Of a stretch of 39,578 nt of DNA, positions 21,890 through 33,300 are shown piece after piece (position 1 is the first letter of the stretch; each line of letters begins with the position of its first letter). A program made the position numbers and the translations under genes. Origin of the DNA: Purshia tridentata (Eukaryota > Streptophyta > Magnoliopsida > Rosales > Rosaceae); NCBI GenBank assembly GCA_003254885.1, contig QANT01006399.1:1-39578 (forward strand), in the 5' to 3' direction. The notes below the pieces were generated by a model. It was not told where the DNA came from and ran no database searches. It was given only the letters and a program-made list of their open reading frames with translations.

Positions 21890-24731
21890 CTAAGCTGAAG
21901 TGGATTCCAAGGGTTTGTCCTTCGGAGCCATGGAAGATTCTAGCATAAGATCTCCAACTCCCTTTGGAGGGCCAATGCTGCAACGAGCTGTGTTGTGTAA
22001 TTGAATGGCATCCTTTAATTTCTGGAACTGCAGAAGAAGATTATGAAAACAATCAGATGCATATAAATAGAATGGACGTGAAGATTTCCTAAAAGCAATA
22101 CTAAAATAGTAAAACTGCACCATCCACATATGAGTTACTGTCTAGAATATAATGAAAGATGACTGTTCCAACAATATGGCATTCAAATTTGGCAGATCAA
22201 CATAATCCTAGAGTTGGAGTTAATCCAAAGATGGTTCCCATTTCTATAAAACTAGGTGCTTCTACAGTATAATCTGCTCTCTAAGACGGAAAAATATAAG
22301 GAAGCTCTGGAGTCTGGACAGAAGGAAGCTCGTTTTAAAATAATTGACAAAGTGAAGTTCAATAACTACCTTAGCAAGTGAACACGAAAAGGATTCAAGC
22401 TGTCCATCAGCTCCACGATAAAAGTGGAAATATGGAAGAACCTTCACGTTCATACTCTTGCACATTAGCTTGTTCTCATCAAAATTCACTTTAAGGAATA
22501 AAATTTCAGGGTGATCTTCAGCTGTTCGGCAGAGCTGCCACATGCATTACACAACAATATCAGAAAACATAGGACCTCAATTATATAAAAGTAAATCTGA
22601 AACAGTTTGATAAATTTAAACTTATCCAAGTTTTGATTAAAGTGAAGTAGTTTCCAGGAAACTTTCACAAACAAACTTTATCAATGAAGGCTTCTTTTGT
22701 TAACCATCAATACTCCATATATTAGTTACAATTTTGAGTAAAAACCTTTCACAATAAATAATACCTCAGAAAACAGAAGGCAGTTGAATGTCCCAAAAAC
22801 AAGTCATGCCACTGCTTTCTTGGGTACATTTGACATCTGGAATCAAACCATTTTCATGAATTTCGAGTCTTATTGTTCACATTAGCAAGCAAAAACCAGG
22901 AAAGACTTCAATGACACCCGTCCTACATACACATATATGTATGCATATGAAATTTTATTTTATTTTAACCTTGCTCACTGCTTGTTTAAAGGTCATGCAA
23001 TTTAGGAGTTATCTTCTCAAGATATGAAAGTTTGTCAACTAACTAAAAGAAACCAATCAATAATTTCTTTTCTTTTATACCTTAGGGAATAATGCACGGC
23101 AAGAAGCACACCAAGTCCCATAGAATTCTACAATAACTAATCTATCTCCAGCATGACTTAAAGCGCTCAAAAATTCTTGAGTAGAATGAATGTCAACCAT
23201 ATTTGGAACACTTCTTTCCCACCATTTTGGCTGGTCCCTTTCAGCAACAGCTGCCTGTACCTGCATGCAGTAAAGCGTACAGTAAAATACACTAATTATC
23301 ACTGGTCATCAACATAGTCCAAAACTTGGGGAAAACTAACAAAAATCATTTCCAAACGATTTTCTTTCTGTGCAACTTGTCATCCCAAGCCAGACTTATC
23401 TAAATCATAAAACGTACAGTTATGCAGGCATTTCTGCCTGAAGAAAAGAAACACTAAAAGACTGAAAACAGTGTGAAACACCTCTGGGTTTTTGTTTTTA
23501 ATACAAACCATGTTGTGATTTGGCTCGTCGGAATTGTCCAGAAGGAATACAAAAAGGGAAAGTAGCAATTTAGGTAATTCCTAGTAGGGTACAGGTTTTA
23601 GGAAGCTAAGAGGAATTTGCGCAAGGTCTTCCTAGTTAAGGAAGAAGTTCTTAGTGTCTCCTAATTGTACAAGGAATAGAATTAGTTAATTAGGCCAATT
23701 ACCTAATTCTAGTAGGATTAGGAATCCTAGCTGAAACCTAATTGTATGCTGCTGCCTATAAGTTATAAATAGGTTGCTACAGCCATTAATTCAGAAAATA
23801 CCTAGACAAAAGGGGTGAGACTAGAGAGAGGAGAGAACAGCTGCACTTGGGAATTAGGGTTAGGGTTTCAACAAGTTCTTGTAATCTTTTCTCTATATAG
23901 TGAAGCTGTGATTCTCTACGGATCACACGGGGACGTAGGCAAAGTTCGCCGAACCTCGAGAACAAATTCTTGGTGTCTTTTATTCTTGTGCTTGCTGTGT
24001 TTGTTTTGCTAATTTGATAACTCTAGTATACATCTAAGACAAGGTCACGGGGGTGTTAATTCTCAACAAACCAAACTTCGAAATCAAATTATTCTCATCC
24101 AATCCCTAAATAAAGTAGATGTTGAGGCCATAAAATAGATACAAGATCAATCTCTAAGAATTCTCAATTCTATAATCATGGTAATAAAAAAAAGAGTGAC
24201 ATTACACTAAGTCATCAAAACCAAATACAACGTAAAATCTAGACCTCTCTCTCTCTCGAACGAGGAATGTTAATCCAAATTTCAACACAAATAAACAAAC
24301 AACGTTCCGAATGCAATTCAAGAAACAACTTTGACAAATGGGTTTTGCTTAGAAGCCTATAATGTGCAGACAACTTGGAAATTGGAACTCAATTAGCAAA
24401 CAAATTCCCAAAAGGCTATAACATATGGCTTAATCATAACATCTCAACAAAAGGGTCCTCGTGAATTCAAACAAATATCAAGGAGATAAGAAGATAATTA
24501 CAAAAAGGGCAAGTTATGGTTACAACTTACCTTGAAATGTGTCAACTGCTTTCTGGGTCTGAAAGCAAAGCGAGCAACGGAAGAATACGAAAGAGGATAA
24601 ACCCTCTTATACGGGTTCAGGCTCGCAGGTAGGCCCGGCTGGAGAGAATTGAAAGAGGAGGTGAAGGAGGTGATGAGCAGAGACGAAGAGGAACGAAGTG
24701 AATGGAATGGTAATCGAATAACATCAGCCAT
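21890..24731 (-). CDS. ACHT2: Atypical Cys/His-rich thioredoxin, chloroplast (ACHT2 / thioredoxin-like 1-2 type)
   Basis: Four exons (24731-24531, 23260-23081, 22534-22370, 22027-21890), all GT-AG, encode 227 residues. Exon 1 (1-67) is rich in Ser and Arg and has few acidic residues, as in a chloroplast transit peptide. The thioredoxin fold follows: [33 protein letters not shown], and the active-site variant WCASC at 117-121 in place of WCGPC. The cis-proline strand is [14 protein letters not shown]. The tail [15 protein letters not shown] matches ACHT proteins. ACHT proteins are less reducing plastid thioredoxins that transfer oxidising equivalents, for example to 2-Cys peroxiredoxin. Intron 1 carries a 558-bp solo LTR. 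The family call is firm. The choice of ACHT2 over ACHT1/3 leans on colinearity with At4g29670. Confidence 0.9.
23511..24068 (+). mobile_element. Solo LTR, Copia-like, in ACHT2 intron 1
   Basis: The element begins TGTTGTGA and ends TCTCAACA, so it has TG...CA ends with a short inverted repeat. It is flanked by a perfect 5-bp target-site duplication AACCA (23506-23510 and 24069-24073). It has a TATAAATAGG-type promoter near 23763 and the text GGATCACACGGGGACGTAGG common in plant Copia R/U5 regions. No gag or pol coding sequence is present and only one LTR exists, so it is a product of LTR-LTR recombination. It lies antisense to the host gene, well away from either splice site. Confidence 0.88.
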
Positions 24732-26962
24732 TTAATTAAGGCCTCAAAAGAGGAAGAAGCTAGATGATATAAACAGAGGTTTTGAAAATTTGAGAAGGGT
24801 GAATTGCATGAGGGTCAAAAGCAGAGAAGAGAAGAAGAGGCCATGGCTGAAGTATCTGCTGGGTCGGGTGGGCTCGTATTGTGTGTGTGAACCAGATCGT
24901 ACCAAGAGGGCGAGGTTTTTTGTAGTTTTTTTTTTTGGTCGAAAGGTTTTTTGTAGTTGGGTTTGGTTCTACTTTCTTTATTTTAATTTCTAAAGTTCGA
25001 TTTGGGTTTGGTTTTCTCACGTATACGGTCCTGTTTGGATTTCCCTCTCTCTCTTTTTTTTTGGCCATTAGCACCATGTATTGCCCTTTAATATATGGAT
25101 TAGATTAATGAATTACAGAAAGTTATTTTATTTTTCTTATTGAACTGGGAATTTGAATCACACATTTAGATTATAATTTAATTAATTTCTTTACATTCAT
25201 TGTTTGATAAAAAAACAAATTTTCCTATTTGTTTATAAACAATTTAAATTTAAAGGACTATAATTGGGATAGTCAAGTCAATTAGGATTTTCTAGAGAAA
25301 AAATAATATTGACATTGCAATCTGGCTAATATGAGGAAAAGAAACATATTTAAGGGTTTGATTGACTTTAATAAATTATTGATTTTACAATTGTACCATT
25401 AAATATAAACCAATTTTACACTTATTACATTTTTATATAATAATTTAATATTATTTTATGTGTCAATCTACATAACATTTATATATTGAATACTAAAAAA
25501 ATAAAAATAAAAATCCTAAAAATAAAAAAATACTCTATCAGTATAATAATGACACGTAATATGCTACAACAAATATAGTATAAAAATATGTTAAAAATAG
25601 CATTACTGTTAAACATATTGTCCTTTACTCCTTCCTCACATTATCATTCATATAAATTTTATATTTTAACCATCTTAATTGACTATTTTATAAATCATCT
25701 TAATGTGGGACCTACTTATATAATACTCATCTGTATAATCAAATAGTTTTGTTCTTAATAAAAAAATAAAAAAAAACTTATGATGGTCAAATAATCAATG
25801 GTTTGTAAAAAATTTATTGAAGGATGAGGTTTGATTGACTTTTGAGAGAATGATATTAGGTCCATTAGGATGATATATCACATATCACAGAACTCAATTA
25901 TTTCGACATTGACCCACTAGAAGTTTAGAACCATAAAACAATGTAGGACTAAAAATCATTTTATTTCCAATAATATTGTACAAACAAAACATCAAAATTA
26001 GTCCAAATCCGGTGCTTTTGGGGTGAGGAGAGGAGAGATAAGTACCTTTTTAATTAAATAAATAAAGATAAAATGGGTTATAATTTGAGGGATTTGATAG
26101 GTTTTGTTTGCTTTTTTGTATTAAACAAATCAAAACGCACTTTTACAGAAATTGTTAAACTGAATCATTACAGTTCACATAGTGTAAAAGATGCATCTGA
26201 GGCATGCATACAACCATTCCACAACAATCTTTTGAGGAAAGAACAAAATCATACTTTGCTAACATGTTTCAGGTACAACCATTCCATCAAACATAGCCAT
26301 TTTGCATTGCCCTTGCTACACATGCCGGCTTTGAACTAAAGAAGAATATCCGAAAAAGCTTATGAATCAAACCGAAGCTCAACAAGCAAAATCACTAACA
26401 TCTCAAAACCACATCTGATATCTATATCGAAGTCCATCTAAGGTTAAGGCTGACTTAAAGATACAATTTAAGCCCATGAGCTTGACAGATAAATGCTAAC
26501 AATGGAGGTTGAAAGAGGGATTGCTCTTTAAACATGAATTGAGTTACACATTTCATACATGTTTTTATGCAACACAGAAAATACATCCATTCCAATATGA
26601 CATAAAAATTTCAGTTTGTGGACAATATAAACATTCTACCAGATGTTGTCCCTTTACAGAATTACAACTCTGCATTTTAGAAGTTGATCCCTTTCTTACA
26701 TGTGCAGCTCCTATTAAAGGAAGGAGATAGATGGAAGAATACCATCGCAAAAAGGACTAAAACATGTTTCAACGAGTGAGCTCGTGGGATCATGAAATGA
26801 CTGATACACTTACCTCTATGCAAAGCCTTATAATCTTTATGTTCATGACCTTATAGCCTTGCAAACACATAATCATATGGTTTCATAATAGCCAATTCTC
26901 GCCAATCACTGCTCAAACTTCAAGAAGCTGAATCCACCTGGGATACGCGTGGGAGACGGATA
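24732..26962. other. Intergenic stretch ACHT2 - NPP
   Basis: It consists of the ACHT2 5' flank, then a very A+T-rich core (about 25080-26000), then the 3' side of the phosphodiesterase gene. T-run/GGCC words occur at 24923 and 25043. A 15-bp direct repeat GGTTTGATTGACTTT occurs at 25355 and 25828. No gene is recognised. Confidence 0.55.
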
Positions 26963-28453
26963 CTAAGCACTAGGCAAAAGAACAGACTGGGGAAATGATA
27001 GAGATCCATTGTTAGGAGCACCTTGAATATTAAGAATGGTTGTGACCAAGTTGTATATGTGAACATTTTCAAAACTAGGAACCTTGCGTCCTCTTGCAAA
27101 CTGAGGACCATGGCCGATGAATATGGTCCTCATGGAAAACACAGCATTGTCATAACCATGTGATCCTCCGCATTCTCTTCGCTTGGTGCTCTTTTGTTCT
27201 ACCTTAAACCCCTCTTCAACCAACCCTATTATCGGAGATATTCGGTCACTCGCTGCATAATGTAGCCGACTAGGAAGCTCCTCCTTAAGATACATTCTCA
27301 AATTCTTCCCGTTCTGAACCTTACCCGATCTCAATCCTTCATTCATCTTAGCAACAACATCCGAAGGATCAACTCCTGAAGGCGGACGAATTGCAAGCAA
27401 TGGAGTATAAGACTGGACCCAATTTTCAGGAATTTCAATCCAAGAAGCCAAATCATTTAAGAATATTAGCTTTTTGTCACATGTACCAACCATCCCATGA
27501 TCACCAACCATAATTATAGTAACATCCTCAAAGACCCCTCTTTTCTCTAAACCTTCAATTAACCTCCCAATCATCTTATCAATTCTAGCAACAGCTTCAG
27601 TAATCTCAGGATCATCAGGCCCTACCTGATGACCCTGATGATCAGGATCCTCAAAATACAGGGTCATAAACACAGGAATTTCACTACTAGGCAAATCAAA
27701 GTACTCCAAAACAGTATCAACTCGATCCTCGAAAGGAACAGAACCATTATACTGCTTACAAAACTTTTCAGGGCAAGTCCAAGAACCTTTATTTACCTCA
27801 GAACCAGGCCAGAAATACGTGGCAGCCTTCTTGCCATGATTGACCACAGTCTCCCACAAAGGCTCACCAAGCCACCACTTAGGTTCATGGCTTCCCATAG
27901 TGAAGAACTCCCCAGTGTACGGATCCACAAAGTGGTTGTTGACTATTCCATGATAAGCAGGATAAAGACCTGTGACAATTGAGTAATGATTTGGAAAAGT
28001 AAGAGTTGGGAACACAGGAATCAAACCCGTTTCGGCCTCCGTCCCATTGGCGATAAGCCGGCCGATATTCGGCGTCGGGGTCTTGAATTGGTACCCGAAT
28101 CTAAACCCATCTGAGGAAACTAACAGAACCACTGGATGGTCAAGTTTCGTTAGATTACGAGCCTTGGATTCGACTAAAGAGGAAGAGGAGGTGTGCGTGG
28201 CGGCCTTTGACGGGTTCGAGAAGAAGAGGAAGGCGAAAGCAACAGCAGCAGAAAGCGCTATGCAGGTGATGAGCAACAGAGAGATGAAGATGATGGTGGT
28301 GGTGGGTTTGTTTGGACGGCATGCCGTTGAAGGCGAAGAGCTTGAGTCTGTATTGAAAGAGAGCAGAGCCGCAGCTGGGCTTGATGGGTCTTCATCGTGG
28401 GTCGGGATCGGAGCGGGTTTCATGGGCAACGGATCGGAACCCATGTTGGGCAA
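26963..28453 (-). CDS. Ectonucleotide pyrophosphatase/phosphodiesterase (NPP) family protein
   Basis: This is a single exon of 496 residues. It is a type II membrane protein with a Pro/Ser-rich cytosolic N-terminus, a transmembrane helix at about 52-79, then a catalytic alkaline-phosphatase-superfamily domain. The expected two-metal ligands and nucleophile are present: D115 (SSDGFR), T152 (PTLTFPNH), D271 and H275 (DPDHQGH), D318 and H319 (GDHGM), and H432 (GSHGYDN). GLYPAYHGI matches animal NPPs. Such enzymes cleave nucleotide phosphodiesters or pyrophosphates outside the cytosol. It matches the Arabidopsis cluster At4g29680-29700. The start at 28453 was chosen as the first ATG, but Met4 (28444) is equally possible. 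Pieces of this gene recur in the relic at 29566-29740. Confidence 0.92.
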   Translation of the reverse strand: MPNMGSDPLPMKPAPIPTHDEDPSSPAAALLSFNTDSSSSPSTACRPNKPTTTIIFISLLLITCIALSAAVAFAFLFFSNPSKAATHTSSSSLVESKARNLTKLDHPVVLLVSSDGFRFGYQFKTPTPNIGRLIANGTEAETGLIPVFPTLTFPNHYSIVTGLYPAYHGIVNNHFVDPYTGEFFTMGSHEPKWWLGEPLWETVVNHGKKAATYFWPGSEVNKGSWTCPEKFCKQYNGSVPFEDRVDTVLEYFDLPSSEIPVFMTLYFEDPDHQGHQVGPDDPEITEAVARIDKMIGRLIEGLEKRGVFEDVTIIMVGDHGMVGTCDKKLIFLNDLASWIEIPENWVQSYTPLLAIRPPSGVDPSDVVAKMNEGLRSGKVQNGKNLRMYLKEELPSRLHYAASDRISPIIGLVEEGFKVEQKSTKRRECGGSHGYDNAVFSMRTIFIGHGPQFARGRKVPSFENVHIYNLVTTILNIQGAPNNGSLSFPQSVLLPSA

Positions 28454-28685
28454 CCAGCTGCTCTACTGGTTTCTCTTCAATGGGGTCAGAGAATTGAAGA
28501 TTTTGAGATATGGGTTATCTTGGTGAGCAAAGAAAAGAGAGAAAGAGAAGGCTTTGAGTGAGATTCAAGGGTTAAAGGTTTGGTCTTGGTCTGGCTGCAG
28601 ACAATGTATGGTGGAACTTAGCTTTCAAACTTGGAAGGAAGGTATGCACGACAACGAGTTGAGTTGGTGTTGGCTTTGGACACAT

Positions 28686-28691
28686 CACGTG
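28686..28691 (-). promoter_or_regulatory. G-box (CACGTG) upstream of NPP
   Basis: CACGTG in the context TCACGTGTCG lies about 235 bp before the NPP start. This ABRE-type core is bound by bZIP or bHLH factors. Function is inferred from sequence only. Confidence 0.45.
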
Positions 28692-28719
28692 TCGCACTCG
28701 GATATTCCGAGTATACGTG

Positions 28720-28735
28720 AAACGACCTGCCGTTT
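28720..28735. promoter_or_regulatory. AAACGAC-C-TGCCGTTT near-palindrome
   Basis: AAACGACCTGCCGTTT is a near palindrome about 270 bp upstream of the NPP start. It shares 14 of 16 bases with the motif upstream of EMB2752. Confidence 0.4.
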
Positions 28736-29436
28736 CTCTTCTTCTCATAATTCGTGAAATTAAGTTTAAGTATTGCTTCTTGGCCAAAAAAAGAAAGGTT
28801 TGAGTATTGTTAAATTGGCAAAAAAAAAAAAAAGGTTTGAGTATTGCTAGTGACTGGTGAGAGACCAATTTGGGTACGGTCTCCCTAACATGATTGTTTT
28901 TTTTTTTTTTTATGTTTGTAATTTAAGGCAAATTTTACTCAAGTTTTGTTGTTTTTACTTGTGATAATTTTGAGTTTTGACATACATGTGTGAGAATATT
29001 TTAAAATTTTTGAGTGATTTAATTTATTAATGTTATCTATTTTTATTTATTTATTAATCAACTATTATCTATGAAATGAATTCAAGACCTCTTATGGTAA
29101 AGAAAAATCAAATGTCATCCACTAAAACAAATTATATTAACTTCATTATCCTTATCTAAATACCTGACTTATGAGCATTACATATTATTTTGTCAATCAC
29201 ACAAAATTAAAGATGTCTTCCTAAATTGCAGTCCATAAGGAATTATAGAGATAAAATTGGCACATGATTTGCTCTCATGTGATCTAAGGTTCGATTTTTT
29301 AAAGGTATAATCTAGCTATTTAATAGAGTTTTTTGCCATCCAAAATGATAGAGTTGGCTAAGAACTCTAATTTCAATTTCAAAGCCTGAGTACCCGAAGA
29401 ATTATCGGGTATTAAAAGAAAGAAAAAAATTTGGTA

Positions 29437-29740
29437 TTTGGGTCTGTTTTGAATGCTGCAGAAATTAAGCATATAAGTTGCCTGAGCTGCACAATGATGA
29501 ATTATATATCTTTTACTACTTTGCAGGTTGGTAGTGTGATAACAAGGAGCATTGAAACTGCTCGAATGGTCCTCATGGAAAATGCAGCATTGTCATAATC
29601 TTCACCCAACCCTATTATCGGAAAGCGAAAGCAACAACAGCAGAGAGAGCTTTACTGTTGATGAGCAACAGAGACATGAAGATAATGGTTTACAACATGC
29701 ATGCATGCCGTTGAATGCGAAGAGGCTGAGTCTGTGTTGA
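29437..29740 (+). pseudogene. Composite relic of EER5 intron 5/exon 6 and three NPP pieces
   Basis: Positions 29437-29565 match EER5 at about 31460-31595 (end of intron 5 plus part of exon 6, with an 18-bp deletion). The match includes TTTTACTACTTTGCAG and ATTGAAACTGCTCG. Positions 29566-29598 match NPP at 27123-27155, 29599-29622 match 27213-27236, and 29623-29740 match 28231-28355, all in the same orientation as the sources. Because intron sequence is kept, the copy was DNA-mediated. The order NPP, EER5 piece, NPP pieces, EER5 is what a tandem duplication of an NPP-EER5 block followed by deletions would leave. Confidence 0.85.
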
Positions 29741-30303
29741 TAAAGGGAGAAACACTGAAAAGCCATATAAGAACAAACAGAAACCATATTGACCAAGCAC
29801 AAGGTAGAAAATAGGAGCTACTGGGGAAATGCAGTTTAGATTTGATGAGGAGGTGAGGGAGGCAAGCAAGCGATGAGCTGAGGGTCCTCCCTATTTTCAG
29901 AAGTTACAAATTTCAAGTTATTGGGGTTACCTCAAGTGTCGAGTAGTTGTTTACGACTTAATTTTAACAATTTTGTGTTTCTAAATATACTTACATCCTC
30001 CCAACATTAATAAAATTAGCGGCAAATATAGCTTACTTGACGTTGACAGTAAGGACTAACGTGAAATGAAGCAAAGAGAGGTGGATTACAGAATTCAAAA
30101 AAAAAATTTGAGGAATAATGTGAAAATTGGAGAGAGTTGAGGAACTCGTACTATAATTAACTCCAATAATTAATTGCCGGTGGACCAACACGACGTCGTT
30201 ATAGTCCTTAATCATAAACAAGTAACAAATTTAATCAGTTAGCTGACTAGCTGAGTCTGCTTGCAGCTACACAGCGTCTGAGCAGAGAGACAGAGTGAAA
30301 ACG
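29741..30303. other. EER5 5' flank
   Basis: It contains the promoter and leader of EER5, including the perfect palindrome ACGACGTCGT at 30190-30199. No TATA box is obvious. No other gene is seen. Confidence 0.5.
30190..30199. promoter_or_regulatory. ACGACGTCGT palindrome upstream of EER5
   Basis: This perfect 10-bp palindrome with an ACGT core lies about 105 bp before the EER5 start. It resembles the half-sites of the AAACGAC...GTTT motifs upstream of two neighbouring genes and could bind bZIP factors. Confidence 0.4.
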
Positions 30304-33300
30304 ATGGCGTATTTGAGCATGGGAGAGGCGCACAGAAGAATCAACGACTACCTGAACCGCTTCTCCGACGCCGTTTCGTCGCAGGACGGAGCTTCCCTCA
30401 AGCAACTCCTCTCGCTCTCCTCCAATAACCCCTCTCTCCTCTCCCTCGCCGATGCCCTCAACGTCTTCCAGGTCCTGCATTCACATGAATATCTATGTAT
30501 ATGTGTATCTGTTTCAATGAGGATTAGGGTTTTATTGGGTGTTCTTATTGTCTGACAGGACGCAAATAGATTGATTAAACAGTCCGATAACTACTCTCAG
30601 TTTGGTGAAATTCTGGTTCATCTGTTCCGTGCTTTTCAAAGTTACCGCGTTGGGAGCTTCGTTGATTCATACCAAGCCTTTGAGAAATCTGCCAAGTATT
30701 CATCTTTGAGAATGCTTTTGATTGACTTTTGAGTATGTAATTTTTGTTGTTGGTATTTGACTATTGGTGATGGTGGATATGCAGTGCTTTTATTCAGGAA
30801 TTTAGGAACTGGGACACGGCCTGGGCTTTGCAAGCATTGTATGTGGTAGTTTATGAAATTAGGGTTCTAGCTGAGAGGGTAAGACCCAAAATTTATCTTT
30901 TTATTTATTATTATTTTTTTTATAGTAAAAATGGTTCGTTGTGGTTTCTTATTACTGTTGTTGTTATTGGGTGTGGATATGTTGGGAATAGGAATTAAAT
31001 GAGTGTTATGCGTGTGTTTTTGTAGGCTGATAAGGAATTGGCTTCGAATGGGAAGTCCCCAGAGAAGCTGAAGGGAGCTGGTTCTTTCCTTATGAAAGTG
31101 TTTGGGGTTCTTGCTGTAATGTTTCTTACTTTTTTATATTCTATTTCTTTTGCTTCTCTTACTAAACTTTGGGTTTGTATTTTATTCTCTTTGAATGAAA
31201 TGTCTCATTGTTTTACTCATCCTTTTATAACAATTGCATTTCCTTTCCTTGATTTTTTGTGAACATATTAAAAATTAATGTCATTATTTAACCTTATGAA
31301 TTGTGCTAACGCTTTAATATGTGTGTCCATTTTATAGGGAAAAGGCCCAAAACGTGTTGGAGCATTATACGTGACTTGCCAGTTGTTTAAAGTTTACTTC
31401 AAGGTAATATTTTATGCATTTTTAGTTCATCAGTACTTTGAAAATATACCTGAATTTAGCTATCAGGGTCTCCTTATGAATGCTGAAGAAAGCACAAGTA
31501 TCTTGAGCTCACAATGATGAATCATCTTTTACTACTTTGCAGCTTGGTACAGTTCACCTTTGCCGCAGTGTGATAAGGAGTATTGAAACTGCTCGTATAT
31601 TTGATTTTGAGGAATTCCCTAAGAGAGACAAGGTCGGAATTGGCTATGGTTGCACAGCAGATGCAATTTTTTTTTACTTCTCCCCCTACCCTTTCAAATT
31701 GGGTATCAATTTAAAACTTTTTAATGTTTATTCTTACTGTGGTGCTATGATGTGCAGGTTGCGTACATGTATTATACAGGCCGTCTAGAAGTTTTTAATG
31801 AAAATTTTCCTGCTGTAAGTAACCTAATTTCCATTATGTTAATGATACACTTCTTTTCTTTACTTATTTAAGTTTTGTTTTACGGTTTGGTTACCCTCTT
31901 GAATGCTTGAATCTAGAGACAATGGATGGGCACTCCCATCCTATGCCTTATGGTCAGTTTACCAACTATTTGATTCACTATCAGCAGGATGTGGCATCTA
32001 ATTATAGATTTGATTTCATTGGATGTGTCATCTTCAAGTTTACCTAATTTCCACTTATTTTTATGCATGCAAAAACTCTAGTTCTGGATTTTCGTCAGGG
32101 TTATTATTCAGTAAATCTACTTCTGTTACTGGCAGGCTGATCATAAATTGTCGTATGCCTTGAGACATTGCAACCCTCAGAGTGAAGCAAATATAAGGTT
32201 TGGTTCAGGTGTGCTTGCTGCATATATTTTGCATCTGCATAATAGACTCCAAGGGGGTCTATTTATAAGAAAAAAAATGTTGTGCTGATATATTTTTATG
32301 GCATGAATCTTCTTTTATTTAATTGATGTTGATGCTAGCATTTGATTTTGATAACTGACCAATCTGCTCCTGAATATTAATTGCTGGCCCTTGGAAGTTT
32401 AATGATCAATGGGAATGCAAATACATGATCATTCTACTTCTATTATGTTGAAATGATGATTTATCTTGAATATTATATTGACTAACTTATTGTGAAATGG
32501 TTCCTTTTGTTTATGTCTACTTTTTAAGTTGTAATATAATCAGAATATACTAAAATATCCTTGTAATTCTCTGTGGTTTTAGTTTTACATGCTTACACAT
32601 TGTAAAACATCTTGCCATAAGAAGTCATTCATAAAGAAGTCAAGTGTGAGATTTACTAAATTTTGTATGTGTTTCTATTTTCTCATTCATGTTTTTTCTT
32701 TTAGGATGATATTAAAATATTTGATACCTGTGAAGCTTTCAATAGGCATCTTACCGAATGATTGGCTTCTGGAAAAGCATAACTTGGTTGAGGTTTGGCA
32801 TTCCCTTTGACTTACCTGCTAGAGAAATTATTTAATGATTGATGTTGGGAAATGTGATATTCTGTATCTTTTGCATGCTACATATAATCTGTTTACAGTT
32901 ATCCGAAAGAAGTGAATGTAAAGCAAACTGAATTTAAGAACCAAATTTTACATGTGCTGGTTTCCATTTTTGACTTATAGGATCAACATCTCAGTGGTCT
33001 CACAGGCATTTTAGTACCTAAAACCGTACCCTATTCCAGCCCCCTCCCTCTCCTACAATAAAATGGGGAAAAAAAAAATCTTGAAAACTTTTGTAATTAA
33101 AACCTAGTAAACGTTTTTTTCTTTCACAGTACGGCAATGTTGTGCGAGCTCTAAAAAGAGGTGATCTCCGACTTCTTCGGCGCGCTCTTCAGGAGCATGA
33201 AGACCGGTATGTTTGGCTTTCATTTGAAAATCTGGAGATTGGTAAACATAATTTTCTATATGGGAACAATATGGGAACTGAGTCCTTTGAATATTATCAG

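Larger units (their letters stand above)
28454..29436. other. NPP 5' flank and A+T-rich spacer
   Basis: It contains the NPP promoter region, with a G-box/ABRE CACGTGTC at 28686-28693 and the 16-bp motif at 28720-28735. A tandem duplication follows at about 28761-28849 (units of TATTG...GGC(A)n...GGTTTGAG). A weak SINE-like A box/B box pair lies at 29258 and 29288. Confidence 0.55.

Noticed and set aside
22770..22850. Possible extra ACHT2 exon in intron 2
   Set aside because: A short frame exists, but joining exon 2 directly to exon 3 (FPK|LCRT) reproduces the family sequence. An extra exon would interrupt the thioredoxin fold.
28047..28526. 159-codon open frame antisense to the 5' half of the NPP gene
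   Set aside because: It is a mirror of the intact NPP reading frame, with no family resemblance of its own.
29552..29740. 62-codon open frame across the composite relic
   Set aside because: It runs through fragments of EER5 and of the antisense strand of NPP in the wrong frames. It is an accident of the fusion and not a new chimeric gene.
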